NCBI GenBank assembly: GCA_050252335.1
Contig: JBFWLB010000005.1
Coordinates: 1 to 64,000, forward strand
Reading direction: 5' to 3'
Source: Berkiella_A sp050252335
Lineage (GTDB): Bacteria; Pseudomonadota; Gammaproteobacteria; Berkiellales; Berkiellaceae
Length of the DNA: 64,000 nt
Position 1 is the first letter of the stretch. Each line of letters starts with the position of its first letter. The notes under the pieces are model-generated. The model saw only the letters and a program-made list of their open reading frames with translations, was not told the DNA's origin and searched no databases. This document shows positions 37,001-45,299 of this stretch, one piece after another. The position numbers and the translations under genes are program-made.

Positions 37001-38029
37001 TTAGGCATATTCTGCATAACGATAGCTTCTCTTTGCAAGGATTGCACCTTTCATTTGACGTCTGCGCTTTTTATCAAAATTAATCAAAGCGATCTCACTA
37101 CCAACAGCATATGCAAATTGTGAGCTTATATTTTGTACAAATGATAACCAATTTCTTGGTTCAACTTGTAAACGAATCAATATAGGTGACAATTCATTCG
37201 GTATCACACCCGCCTGCTTGTCATCTCTGATTATTCGCCCTGTGCAGTCAACTAATTCAAGATAATCTGAAAATTTAAAAGAAATACTATGTAATGAATC
37301 ATCTGATGTAATAACAGAAAATGGCACAAGTGATTTGGGTTGTTTTAAGCTATCTAATATATTTGCGCGTTCTTTTTTCTGTTGATTTTTTGATTTATAG
37401 AGCCCTGAATCAACTTGCTTTAACTGATGCTGCATGTATTGAATGCGTTCATAAATAGAGGTGAACTCAGATTCTTCTGGACTTTGTGTAATGCCTGCCC
37501 TTATTGGATTCAAATCAACATATACCATTGCACTCAATAATGCAGCTTCATCTAATAATGCTTGTGATTTAAAACGCCCTTCCCAAAAGCGCCCCTTACA
37601 ATCATCCTCATCATTCACTGCTCTGGCAATTCGTTCGTTCAAACAACGCATGAACCAACTCACACTGGTCAAGCGCTCTCGCCATAATTTTATCTTTGAG
37701 GGAAGATGTTGATTTTCTTTTGCATCTTTTGGGAAAAGCGCATGCCAACGTTGCAGAACCTCTTCGTCACTCCACATTGCAGCGGTCTTATCATCAACAT
37801 GCAAAACCACATGATAGTGATTACTCATAATAGCGTAGGCACAAATTTTAATTGCGAATATATTTGCTAAAAATTTTAATCTATCCACAATCCAAGATTT
37901 ACGATGAGAATAATCAGTTTGTGTAAGCGTATCAAAGCCGCACAAAAAGCTGCGTCGCACACAACGATTCATAACATGGTAATAGGGAGTCGCATCGAGA
38001 TCTATTTGTTTGGCTCTAGCCAAGGTCAT
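37001..38029 (-). CDS. REP-associated tyrosine transposase (Y1_Tnp/IS200-like)
   Basis: 342-residue HUH single-strand transposase. HUH motif SNHYHVVLH with His71 and His73; presumed catalytic Tyr170 in AMVYVDLNPIRAG; DCKGRFWEGRFKSQALLDE is the RAYT signature between them. The start LDATPYYHVMNRCVRR is the normal family start. Members cut and rejoin short palindromic (REP) sequences and are usually single-copy domesticated or semi-mobile genes. The C-terminal third (about 215-342) is lineage-specific. It appears intact. The flanking sequences match each other as inverted ends, fitting recent activity. Confidence 0.93.
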   Translation of the reverse strand: MTLARAKQIDLDATPYYHVMNRCVRRSFLCGFDTLTQTDYSHRKSWIVDRLKFLANIFAIKICAYAIMSNHYHVVLHVDDKTAAMWSDEEVLQRWHALFPKDAKENQHLPSKIKLWRERLTSVSWFMRCLNERIARAVNDEDDCKGRFWEGRFKSQALLDEAALLSAMVYVDLNPIRAGITQSPEESEFTSIYERIQYMQHQLKQVDSGLYKSKNQQKKERANILDSLKQPKSLVPFSVITSDDSLHSISFKFSDYLELVDCTGRIIRDDKQAGVIPNELSPILIRLQVEPRNWLSFVQNISSQFAYAVGSEIALINFDKKRRRQMKGAILAKRSYRYAEYA

Positions 38030-38113
38030 AACTTAATATCCTTATCAATAAACAGTAATTTAAATGCTAAAACATAAGTTAATCAACTTCTTCTTTAAAG
38101 ATTTATTATGGCT

Positions 38114-38203
38114 GTCCCGTTAGATAGTCCGTCCTGTTAGATACTATTATGGCTGTCCTGTTAGATAGTCCTGTTAGATAGTCCTGTTAGATACTGTTAG
38201 ATA
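38114..38203. repeat. tandem array of 13-base units
   Basis: Unit GTCCTGTTAGATA occurs at 38114 (one mismatch), 38131, 38155, 38168 and 38181, and as the 10-base CTGTTAGATA at 38194, with spacers of 0-11 bases. Three units (38155-38193) are head-to-tail without spacer. It sits between the transposase gene and the yafJ end, partly inside yafJ. Confidence 0.85.
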
Positions 38204-39008
38204 TTAACTTGGCTGTCCTTATAAGAGGATAGGAGGATTGGTATTTGATGAGGCCATTTTTGAAGACTAGCAAAGTTCCTTTATCAACAACATTCCATGC
38301 CTCATTATCCGTTAAAGGTCGTGTGGCAATAATTGAAATAACATCATTGTCATGTTGGATTTTATGAAAATCTACTTCAATATCTTCATCTACCAACTTT
38401 GCACGGCCAAAAGGCGAACATCGTGTGATCCACACAAGCTTGGTCGAACAATGCGCAAATAACGACTTTGAATCCGACAATAAAAAATTAAAAACACCTA
38501 ACTGTGCTATCTGTGCGGTTAATTTCTCTATAAATGACCATAAAATGGTCTCTTTTTTAGGTCGCTCAGGGAATTGCTCTTTAATTTGTGACATTAGCCA
38601 ACAAAAGGCATGCTCGCTATCTGTTGTTCCAATGGGTTGAAAATGCGTAGGAATGAGTATTTTTTTGATACCTTTTAATTGTCCATTATGCGCAAAGCAC
38701 CAGTTTAATCCCCATAATTGTCTCATAAAAGGATGCGTATTTTCTAAACAAACACGACCACGATTCGCTTTACGAATATGACAAATAACATTTTTACTAT
38801 GGATAGGGTAATGTTTTACAAGCTTCGCAATCTCTGACTGTGCACTGGGAAAGGGATCATGAAAAACACGACAACCTTTACCTTCATAAAATGCCACACC
38901 CCAGCCATCTTTGTGAGGACCAGTCGCTCCCCCTCTTTTCATCAATCCGCTGAAACTAAAACAGATGTCAGTCGGAACATTCGCACTCATACCGAGTAAT
39001 TCACACAT
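38187..39008 (-). CDS. yafJ: YafJ-type class II glutamine amidotransferase
   Basis: 273-residue cytoplasmic amidotransferase. Cys2 after Met1 (MCELLGMSAN) is the N-terminal nucleophile once Met is removed. GPHKDGWGVAFYEGKG, HIRKANRGRVCLENTHPF, WCFAHNGQLKGI and PIGTTDSEHAFCWLM are the glutamine-binding and oxyanion blocks of the GATase_6/YafJ family. The physiological acceptor is unknown. About 18 residues after KNGLIKYQ (SSYPLIRTAKLISNSI) are encoded by the transposase-element end, so the native C terminus was probably replaced on insertion; the core is intact. Confidence 0.9.
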   Translation of the reverse strand: MCELLGMSANVPTDICFSFSGLMKRGGATGPHKDGWGVAFYEGKGCRVFHDPFPSAQSEIAKLVKHYPIHSKNVICHIRKANRGRVCLENTHPFMRQLWGLNWCFAHNGQLKGIKKILIPTHFQPIGTTDSEHAFCWLMSQIKEQFPERPKKETILWSFIEKLTAQIAQLGVFNFLLSDSKSLFAHCSTKLVWITRCSPFGRAKLVDEDIEVDFHKIQHDNDVISIIATRPLTDNEAWNVVDKGTLLVFKNGLIKYQSSYPLIRTAKLISNSI

Positions 39009-39049
39009 AGCAATAACTATTTTTACTATTGTTGAAACAGTTTCTCATC

Positions 39050-39092
39050 ACAGCAGATGATTTACCCGCAAGGGCTGCAATTCATATGCAAA
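39050..39092. repeat. short repeat-like remnant
   Basis: CAGCAGATGATTTACCCGCA, then AGGGC, recurs inverted near 24053-24075, and its flanks (CAGCAGATGA and GCAAAGACTATA) match the ends of the element at 35071-35195. It sits between yafJ and the ABC permease stop. Confidence 0.45.
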
Positions 39093-39094
39093 GA

Positions 39095-40285
39095 CTATAA
39101 TAACATTGCCGGGTTTTTTCGCGCTACAAGTAAAGCTGGAATAATACCGGCAACAAGCCCACATAAAACGGAGGCTGGTAATATCCATAGAATATCAAAT
39201 AAACTGACCTCATATAATAGGTTTAGCTTATTTACAATAAAATAGGATGCAGGCACACCTAATATAAGACCGATAATCCCGCTAATGAAACAAAGACTCA
39301 TAGACTCTCGTACAAACATCCATAATAAATCTTTCTTAATTGCGCCAACACACAACCGAATTCCCATTTCAGGCACACGCTCTTCAATTAAAAGCACTAA
39401 AATATTTACTAAAACCATAATACCTAATGACACATTCATAATAGCAATCCACTTTAAAATATTAAGCGTCAATGTAATTTGCGACAACATAGCGTGCATA
39501 TACAAATTGGCATCTTTAATAAAGACACTCGTGAGCTGAAATTTGTCATTTAGATATTGTTTAAACTGTTTTTGCGTTTCGCTTAAAACCTCATAACCAC
39601 TAACAAAAAAAGACTGATAGGGACTGCTGCCCAAGACAGGCAAGAGTGAATAATGAATAAATACCGATTGATTCAGATCAAAGTCAACCAAAGGATTATT
39701 CACCGCACTTTCTAGAACACCAATAATCTCATAGTAGCTGCCTCGAATGGATATTTTCTCACCAATTGGATTAAAGCCCCTGTATGCATAGTCTTTTGCA
39801 ATATTTGCTCCAATCACAATCACTTTTTCTTGATGTTCATTCTGAGAAAATAAGCGTCCTTGTTGGATTGAAACATGTAAAAAATGTAATAGTTGTGGAT
39901 GAATCAAGACAAGTTCTGCGTCTAAAGCTTCCTGAAAACGCAATGCCTTTTCATGTATTATTTGAAATGGCAAAATATGCATAGCTGCATGCCTATTATC
40001 TTCTATGGCTTCTACCATATTTAATCGTTCATTGATCTCTGGATAAGAAAAATATCTCTGAATATTTTTACGCTCAGCCAAGCTTCTAGGCGCCAGATGT
40101 GCTGCAAAATTGGATTGTGATACCTGTGAAAATACCTGATCTAAATGCGCCTTAACAGAGGATTGCAAGATAACAAACATCGTAAAGGACATAATACCAA
40201 GACTTATCACAAACAATGCCAATGCAAATCGTAATTTATAATATCTCAATAATAAGAGAAGCTCAGTTAACCAAAACAAGTTCAT
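39095..40285 (-). CDS. MacB-like ABC transporter permease
   Basis: 396-residue inner-membrane permease. TM helix 1 at about 15-38, then a periplasmic MacB-type core domain (about 40-265), then three C-terminal helices (about 270-395; FtsX fold, VPEMGIRLCVGAIKKDLLWM linker) as in MacB mechanotransmission permeases. Here ATPase and permease are separate polypeptides, unlike E. coli MacB but like many related systems (LolCD/FtsX style). It is the last gene of a TolC - adaptor - ATPase - permease operon, one base after the ATPase stop. Likely role is export of a small molecule, peptide or lipid from the periplasm; substrate unknown. Confidence 0.85.
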   Translation of the reverse strand: MNLFWLTELLLLLRYYKLRFALALFVISLGIMSFTMFVILQSSVKAHLDQVFSQVSQSNFAAHLAPRSLAERKNIQRYFSYPEINERLNMVEAIEDNRHAAMHILPFQIIHEKALRFQEALDAELVLIHPQLLHFLHVSIQQGRLFSQNEHQEKVIVIGANIAKDYAYRGFNPIGEKISIRGSYYEIIGVLESAVNNPLVDFDLNQSVFIHYSLLPVLGSSPYQSFFVSGYEVLSETQKQFKQYLNDKFQLTSVFIKDANLYMHAMLSQITLTLNILKWIAIMNVSLGIMVLVNILVLLIEERVPEMGIRLCVGAIKKDLLWMFVRESMSLCFISGIIGLILGVPASYFIVNKLNLLYEVSLFDILWILPASVLCGLVAGIIPALLVARKNPAMLL

Positions 40286-40286
40286 A

Positions 40287-40925
40287 TTAAATCACTATTT
40301 GATGTTGACAAAGTTGTGCAATCTTTGAATTATGCGTAACCAATACAAGTCCGCATCCACTTTCTTTTTTGTATTCAAACAATAACTCTAAAAATTTATT
40401 TTGTGATACTTCATCTAAAGCAGAAGTGGGCTCATCTAAAAAAAGCAACTTGGGATGATGAATCATAGCGCGCATAATCGTGACACGTTGCTTCTGCCCA
40501 CCTGACAGTGTGGCAGGATATCTACCTGATAGCTCTGATAATTCAAATTGCTCTAAGAGCTGAGCAGCGCGCTGACGCGCAACTTTAAGTGCCACCTTTT
40601 GATAAAAAAGGGGCAATGCAATATTATCAAGAACAGTCAAATGGTTGACAAACAAGAAATTCTGAAAAATGAATCCAAAATATTGATTACGAAAATTCGC
40701 TATTTCTTTTTCTGAAAGACTCTTTATATTTTCAGAGAATAAATAATAATCGCCTCGGTAATCAGTGTCTAATAGCCCCATCAAATTCAATAAAGTTGTT
40801 TTGCCACGCCCAGATACGCCCATAATAGCAAGCGTATCACCTTGTGCTAGCTCTAAAGACAAATCAGAGAACACCGGCACATAATTAGGTGGGTAATTTT
40901 TGTAAATATTTTGAAGCTTAATCAT
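40287..40925 (-). CDS. MacB-like ABC transporter ATP-binding subunit
   Basis: 212-residue ATPase from ATG 40925 (MIKLQNIYKNYPPN). Walker A GVSGRGKTT, Q-loop FGFIFQNFLFV, signature LSGGQKQRV, Walker B LLFLDEPTSALDE and H-loop VLVTHN are intact. LolD/MacB subfamily by sequence. The ATG overlaps the adaptor stop by 8 bases (ATGATTAA). Alternative in-frame starts at 40937 and 40958 lie deeper in the adaptor gene; the shorter start gives the usual N terminus. It pairs with the permease 39095-40285. Confidence 0.88.
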   Translation of the reverse strand: MIKLQNIYKNYPPNYVPVFSDLSLELAQGDTLAIMGVSGRGKTTLLNLMGLLDTDYRGDYYLFSENIKSLSEKEIANFRNQYFGFIFQNFLFVNHLTVLDNIALPLFYQKVALKVARQRAAQLLEQFELSELSGRYPATLSGGQKQRVTIMRAMIHHPKLLFLDEPTSALDEVSQNKFLELLFEYKKESGCGLVLVTHNSKIAQLCQHQIVI

Positions 40926-42138
40926 TGAGATAGACATACTGATCCGCTTCAAGTCCACTGATGACTTCTATTGAATCACTGGTTGTTTTGCCAATCTTAA
41001 TCAAAGCTTTTTTATCACCCTTATCAGAGTTCACTTTACAAAAAGGTATGGCTTCATCATAGTAAAGCGCTGCTCTAGGTATCACCCAGCCTTGAACGGG
41101 GACATTTTTTTCAAAGGAGGCCACCACCCCCATGCCAAATTGCCATGTGTTTTTTATGTCTGGTTTATCTACCAATATAGAAATCATAAACCCAGCTTGG
41201 GTATATCGATCATTGCTGATCTGTGGTTTGATCTCAACAATTTTCCCGCTAAAGATATCCTGTGGATGATTGGGAAAATAGAGGCTTGCTGCACTGTCTT
41301 TCTGTAAGCCCACAATATCAATTTCATCGGCTTGCACAACAACAATAAATGGCTGTATCTGAGCAAAAGTTGCAATAATTTCACCTGCTTGAAATGTTTT
41401 TCCAGGTGATAAAATACCTACATCATAGGGATTGTTTTGCTCTTTGGCAGGTGGTAATACAATTGCTTCAAAAGGACTGTAGACACGCAATTGATTACGT
41501 TGCTTTTGCAAGGCCTTCAGCTGATTTTGTTGTTTAGTCAATTTCAACTTTATTATCTTTTTTGATTTTTCTTTATTTTCTACATGCTCATCATAAGCTT
41601 GTCTATAATGCAGATAGCTTCTTTTAGATTGAAGCAGTGCTTTTTTCTCATTTTCTAGCTCATCTTTGGCAATAATACCTTTTTGCCACAGTATTTTCGA
41701 TTTCTTATAATGTGCTTTCAAAGATGCATACTGCTCTTTAGCTTGTATCTGATTATCTTTGAGTCTAACTGTCTCACTGCTTTGCTCCCAGTCAATCACA
41801 GTCCCAAATTCTTCTTCTAATCTTAACAAAGCCATTTTAGCTTCTCGAATATGATCTTTAAGCTCAGGCGCATCTAATCGCATCAAGAATGCATTGGGTT
41901 TGACTCTATCGCCATAATGACAATTCATTTCAACAACGGTTGTTGCGACAGGAATCTTAAGTTCTTGCATAATATAAGGCATCACTTTACCATCTAGCTG
42001 AACTGTTTTTTTGAAGCTTTTTGATTCTACTTTATGTAAAGTGTGATGAGCCATATCTTGACTTAAGCCAATACTGGGCAAGAAAAATGCAATAAGGCTC
42101 ATTAAAATTTTACTGTATTGATACATGCCAGTTTTCAA
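40918..42138 (-). CDS. periplasmic adaptor (MacA/HlyD-type) of a tripartite efflux pump
   Basis: 406-residue membrane fusion protein. N-terminal signal or anchor (about 10-27), first lipoyl half (VATTVVEMNCHYGDRVKPNA), coiled-coil hairpin (about 90-210), second half (RVYSPFEAIVLPP) and beta-barrel and membrane-proximal parts ending VISGLEADQYVYL. It begins inside the end of the TolC gene (29-base overlap) and overlaps the ATPase gene by 8 bases, so all are one unit. The coiled coil is long and Lys/Gln-rich. A second in-frame ATG at 42126 is also possible. It belongs with the MacB-like pair. Confidence 0.87.
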   Translation of the reverse strand: MKTGMYQYSKILMSLIAFFLPSIGLSQDMAHHTLHKVESKSFKKTVQLDGKVMPYIMQELKIPVATTVVEMNCHYGDRVKPNAFLMRLDAPELKDHIREAKMALLRLEEEFGTVIDWEQSSETVRLKDNQIQAKEQYASLKAHYKKSKILWQKGIIAKDELENEKKALLQSKRSYLHYRQAYDEHVENKEKSKKIIKLKLTKQQNQLKALQKQRNQLRVYSPFEAIVLPPAKEQNNPYDVGILSPGKTFQAGEIIATFAQIQPFIVVVQADEIDIVGLQKDSAASLYFPNHPQDIFSGKIVEIKPQISNDRYTQAGFMISILVDKPDIKNTWQFGMGVVASFEKNVPVQGWVIPRAALYYDEAIPFCKVNSDKGDKKALIKIGKTTSDSIEVISGLEADQYVYLND

Positions 42139-43534
42139 GTAGTTTACCTGCTAATTGTTGAAATTTGATTTGTGATGATAGCAGAGACAATTTTGCTTTT
42201 GATAAATTTATAGAAGCAAGATGATGACGCTCTTTGGCGCGTGTTACTTCAATAATAGGTATACGACCGATAGAATATTTTTCAAGAGAACTTTCATATT
42301 CTAATTCGCTAAGCTTTAATTCATCTTCAATCAATTGCTGTTGCTGCTTTTTCAAATCAATATCTTGAATCAAATCATCATACTGGTTTCGTAAATTTTT
42401 TTGACGCTGATAGCGTTCAATTTTGTTTTTTTCAATAGCGGTATTTTTGACAAGTAATTGCTGATAATATAAATGCTTTTCTCCTAAAGGGATTGATAAA
42501 TTTAAAGAGGCCGCATAACCTTTATTATGCCTGTGTAATGAATGATAATATCCATATTCAATTAAATTTTCAAAATAGTGGTAATGACTTCTTCCCAAAT
42601 GCATATCTGCCTGCATATTCAGATCAAACCTTTGAGCATCTTTGGTCACCAACAATTCCGATTGTAATCTTTTAGCATTGATTGACAAGCCATTCATCAT
42701 TACATCACTTTGTAATACCTCTTCAAAGTCATACATATTATTGCCATTAAGCTTAACCATAAAATTCATATCAATCACTTGACCCAAATCTTCAAGGCCA
42801 ATAATCTCAAAAAGCTGTTGCCGCATTCTTTTGCTTTCAAGCTGTGCTATCAAGTACGATTGTTTGGCTTGCTTTATCTGTAGTTGTGGCGATATGAGAT
42901 CATTTTCAGCAACTCTGCCTTGGGTAAATTTATCGCGCATCTGATTATAAAATTTCTCAGTCTGTTGCAGAAATTGCTTTTGCAAATCTTCCGTCCAGAC
43001 AGTTTGTTGATAGATCATAAATTGCACAATTAAATCTGCTACAACTTCTTCAACAATCTTTCTAAAATGCATTTTTTCAAGCTCGTATTGTAATTGAGCA
43101 TTTTGAATTGGCCACTGATTAATTGACCTCTTAAATCCTTTAGAAAGCGGTTGCTTCACAATCAGTGTTACCGCATGATCATGATGTTTATCCTGATTTT
43201 GAATATGGCTATTTTGCTCTACATAAGCCCTAAAGCTTGTACCCATCGGTGTTTTGAGCTCTACGCTGGGATAAGCTTTTATCAGCTTGGTTTTCTGATT
43301 TAATTCTGCACGCTCTTCTTGTACAACCCCACTCATTTCAATACTAGGTTTGGGTAAGAAAAGAGATTTCTGGTAGTCAATTTCACTTAAAGCAAGATTT
43401 TTATCTAAACCATGTGTTTGAATATTTGGATTGTGGATTAAGGCAAGCGCAATGGCATCTTCTAAGGAAAGCGATTCGGCAACAGTGATGCTACTGAAAA
43501 TACAGAATAAAAAGCCAACAACAAAATACAACAC
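42110..43534 (-). CDS. TolC-family outer-membrane efflux protein
   Basis: 474-residue outer-membrane factor. Signal peptide (about 1-19, ending TVA), then ESLSLEDAIALALIHNPNIQ, the usual first helix of the family. Two OEP repeats with long coiled helices follow; the C-terminal repeat carries EKYSIGRIPIIEVTRAKERH. First gene of the operon with adaptor, ATPase and permease. It differs clearly in sequence from the TolC-type channel at 6205-7602, so each secretion system seems to have its own exit duct. Confidence 0.88.
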   Translation of the reverse strand: MLYFVVGFLFCIFSSITVAESLSLEDAIALALIHNPNIQTHGLDKNLALSEIDYQKSLFLPKPSIEMSGVVQEERAELNQKTKLIKAYPSVELKTPMGTSFRAYVEQNSHIQNQDKHHDHAVTLIVKQPLSKGFKRSINQWPIQNAQLQYELEKMHFRKIVEEVVADLIVQFMIYQQTVWTEDLQKQFLQQTEKFYNQMRDKFTQGRVAENDLISPQLQIKQAKQSYLIAQLESKRMRQQLFEIIGLEDLGQVIDMNFMVKLNGNNMYDFEEVLQSDVMMNGLSINAKRLQSELLVTKDAQRFDLNMQADMHLGRSHYHYFENLIEYGYYHSLHRHNKGYAASLNLSIPLGEKHLYYQQLLVKNTAIEKNKIERYQRQKNLRNQYDDLIQDIDLKKQQQQLIEDELKLSELEYESSLEKYSIGRIPIIEVTRAKERHHLASINLSKAKLSLLSSQIKFQQLAGKLLENWHVSIQ

Positions 43535-43642
43535 GCGTTAGGTACAAAACTAAAATTAAAAAAGAAATTATACGCTTCTTAAGAATATACTCAACGCAGT
43601 CTACTCTTAGAGTTTGAATTGTTATATGAATAGATAAAAATA

Positions 43643-45070
43643 CTATGCACTAAGCTGGTTGACTATGCTATCCAAACCATCCTTTTTAGATAACAATTTT
43701 TCTAAAGCAGCCTCAGCTTGTTCTGTGCTCATAGAAAGCGCCCCCAATATTTCTGGCGGCAAACTATCCTCTGTCGCATCTCCCATATTGTAGCGTTTCA
43801 ACAATCGCCCCGCGATACAAGCTAAATTTGCGTAAACGGCATGCTCGTTTGAATAATCTCCCTCATGATGCCACTTTACGGCAGCCAGCACTTCAGCAGG
43901 TATGCTCCAATTCTGCAGTAACCAAGTACCTATTTGAGTATGCGTCACTCCTAGAACATGCTTTTCAATTTCATTAATGCTGACTTCAGGGTTTACTTCT
44001 AAATAGCGATTCAGCAAAAAATGTTGCGGAGGAAACAATTCAGCTAAAACCAAATGACCAAAATTGTGCAATAATCCAGATAAATAGGCTAAACCTCGTA
44101 TAGGGCGCATCGCCTTAGGCATTTCATAAATTAGATTTTCAATCAGCGCGGCAGCGTAAATAGAGAATTTCCAATAGGCTTTTAAACCCAATGGTCCATC
44201 CAGAGGGATCTTCATGGATCGGTTTAACGCTAAACCAAGCGCTAAATTAAGCACTAAATCAAAACCAAGCACTTTAATAATCGCATTTTCGACAGAAATA
44301 ATTTTTCCTGCATATCCATAATAAGGTGATTGTGCCCATTTGATAAGTTGTGCAGCAAGACTTGGATCTTTCTCAATCACAACCGCCAAATCCATTGCTG
44401 TGGCATTTGGATCACTTCTTAACTGCAATATTTTATCAGCCATGGGTGGTACAGCAGGCAATTCAATGGTTTCTTGCAATCTATTTTCAAAGCGTTTAGG
44501 TGTAAACTGATTAATTTGTGCTGCAAGCTGACGATTTTCTTTAGTCTCAGTCAAGGTTGCAATGGGTGCACTGAAATCACCTTGCCAAGCGTTGCGCAAT
44601 AAAGACAAAAAGTCTTGTCTTGTCATTTTAATCAATGTGCGATGATTGCCAGGCTCAAAATAGACATCTTCCAAAGATAAAATTGATTTGTCCAAGATAG
44701 CATCCATTTCAAAATAATCAGGTAAAGGAGGATAAGAATTAGCTTCACATTCTTTAAAGATTAATTGTAAAGCTTCATATTGCGCCGGTACTAAATCTCG
44801 GTTTAAGGTTTTACACAATACAGAAAAATCCAATAGCCTATTACAGGGTAAAATAGCCATAAACGCACCCTGCTCTTCGGATAAAATGACGGTGCGTAAT
44901 AATGCAGCGCGAGGAATCGCACAAAGCTGAGCAGCTTGCTCTAGAGATCTGGTTTCTTCATGCTCAATCACTTCATAGGATACAGCTAAGCTATCCAAAT
45001 ATTCATAGATATTACAAAGCCCTGCTTTAGCCTCATGAGTGATAGAAAAAGTATTACTGAGATCCGACAT
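43643..45070 (-). CDS. YbaK-type deacylase domain fused to HDOD domain
   Basis: 475-residue cytoplasmic protein with two parts. Residues about 18-165 match the YbaK/ProX aminoacyl-tRNA deacylase fold (YLDSLAVSYEVIEHEETRSL, then AAQLCAIPRAALLRTVIL, SLEDVYFEPGNHRTLIKM). Residues about 195-400 form an HDOD domain (LPAVPPMADKILQLRSDP, IEKDPSLAAQLIKWAQSPYY, LSGLLHNFGHLVLAELFPP, GVTHTQIGTWLLQNWSIP). HDOD proteins are signalling proteins related to HD phosphohydrolases but lacking the catalytic metal set. The fusion suggests sensing of misacylated tRNA or amino acids. It stands alone, separated from neighbours on both sides. Confidence 0.88.
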   Translation of the reverse strand: MSDLSNTFSITHEAKAGLCNIYEYLDSLAVSYEVIEHEETRSLEQAAQLCAIPRAALLRTVILSEEQGAFMAILPCNRLLDFSVLCKTLNRDLVPAQYEALQLIFKECEANSYPPLPDYFEMDAILDKSILSLEDVYFEPGNHRTLIKMTRQDFLSLLRNAWQGDFSAPIATLTETKENRQLAAQINQFTPKRFENRLQETIELPAVPPMADKILQLRSDPNATAMDLAVVIEKDPSLAAQLIKWAQSPYYGYAGKIISVENAIIKVLGFDLVLNLALGLALNRSMKIPLDGPLGLKAYWKFSIYAAALIENLIYEMPKAMRPIRGLAYLSGLLHNFGHLVLAELFPPQHFLLNRYLEVNPEVSINEIEKHVLGVTHTQIGTWLLQNWSIPAEVLAAVKWHHEGDYSNEHAVYANLACIAGRLLKRYNMGDATEDSLPPEILGALSMSTEQAEAALEKLLSKKDGLDSIVNQLSA

Positions 45071-45299
45071 GTGTTAGCTTCCAACTGATTGATTGTCCAG
45101 ACTTTATTACTCTAGTCACTGCTCTATAAATATAGTTCTGTAGCTTGATATTTGCTATATCCGCAAAAATTGTTAGTTTGATAAGTCATGTTTTCTTTAT
45201 AACAAAAGGTGTGCATACACGCCTGTTTATGTAGCTTTTTCTACTAAATTTCTTATAATTCCTATTTTTGGTAAGTTACTTATTTGGTATTAGCCACCT

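Larger units (their letters stand above)
36858..38224 (-). mobile_element. REP-associated Y1-transposase element
   Basis: A transposase gene bounded by inverted 17-base ends with one mismatch: TTATCAGGACAGCCAAG at 36858-36874 and CTTGGCTGTCCTTATAA at 38208-38224. The right side also contains a tandem array of 13-base units. The ends are the kind of short palindrome-like sequence that REP-associated tyrosine transposases (RAYT) recognise. The right end lies inside the 3' part of yafJ. Limits are my estimate from the ends. Confidence 0.7.

Noticed and set aside
38114..38203. Short tandem repeats considered as a CRISPR array
   Set aside because: Units are 13 bases, spacers 0-11 bases and related in sequence, and no cas genes are near; it is a REP-type array of the transposase.
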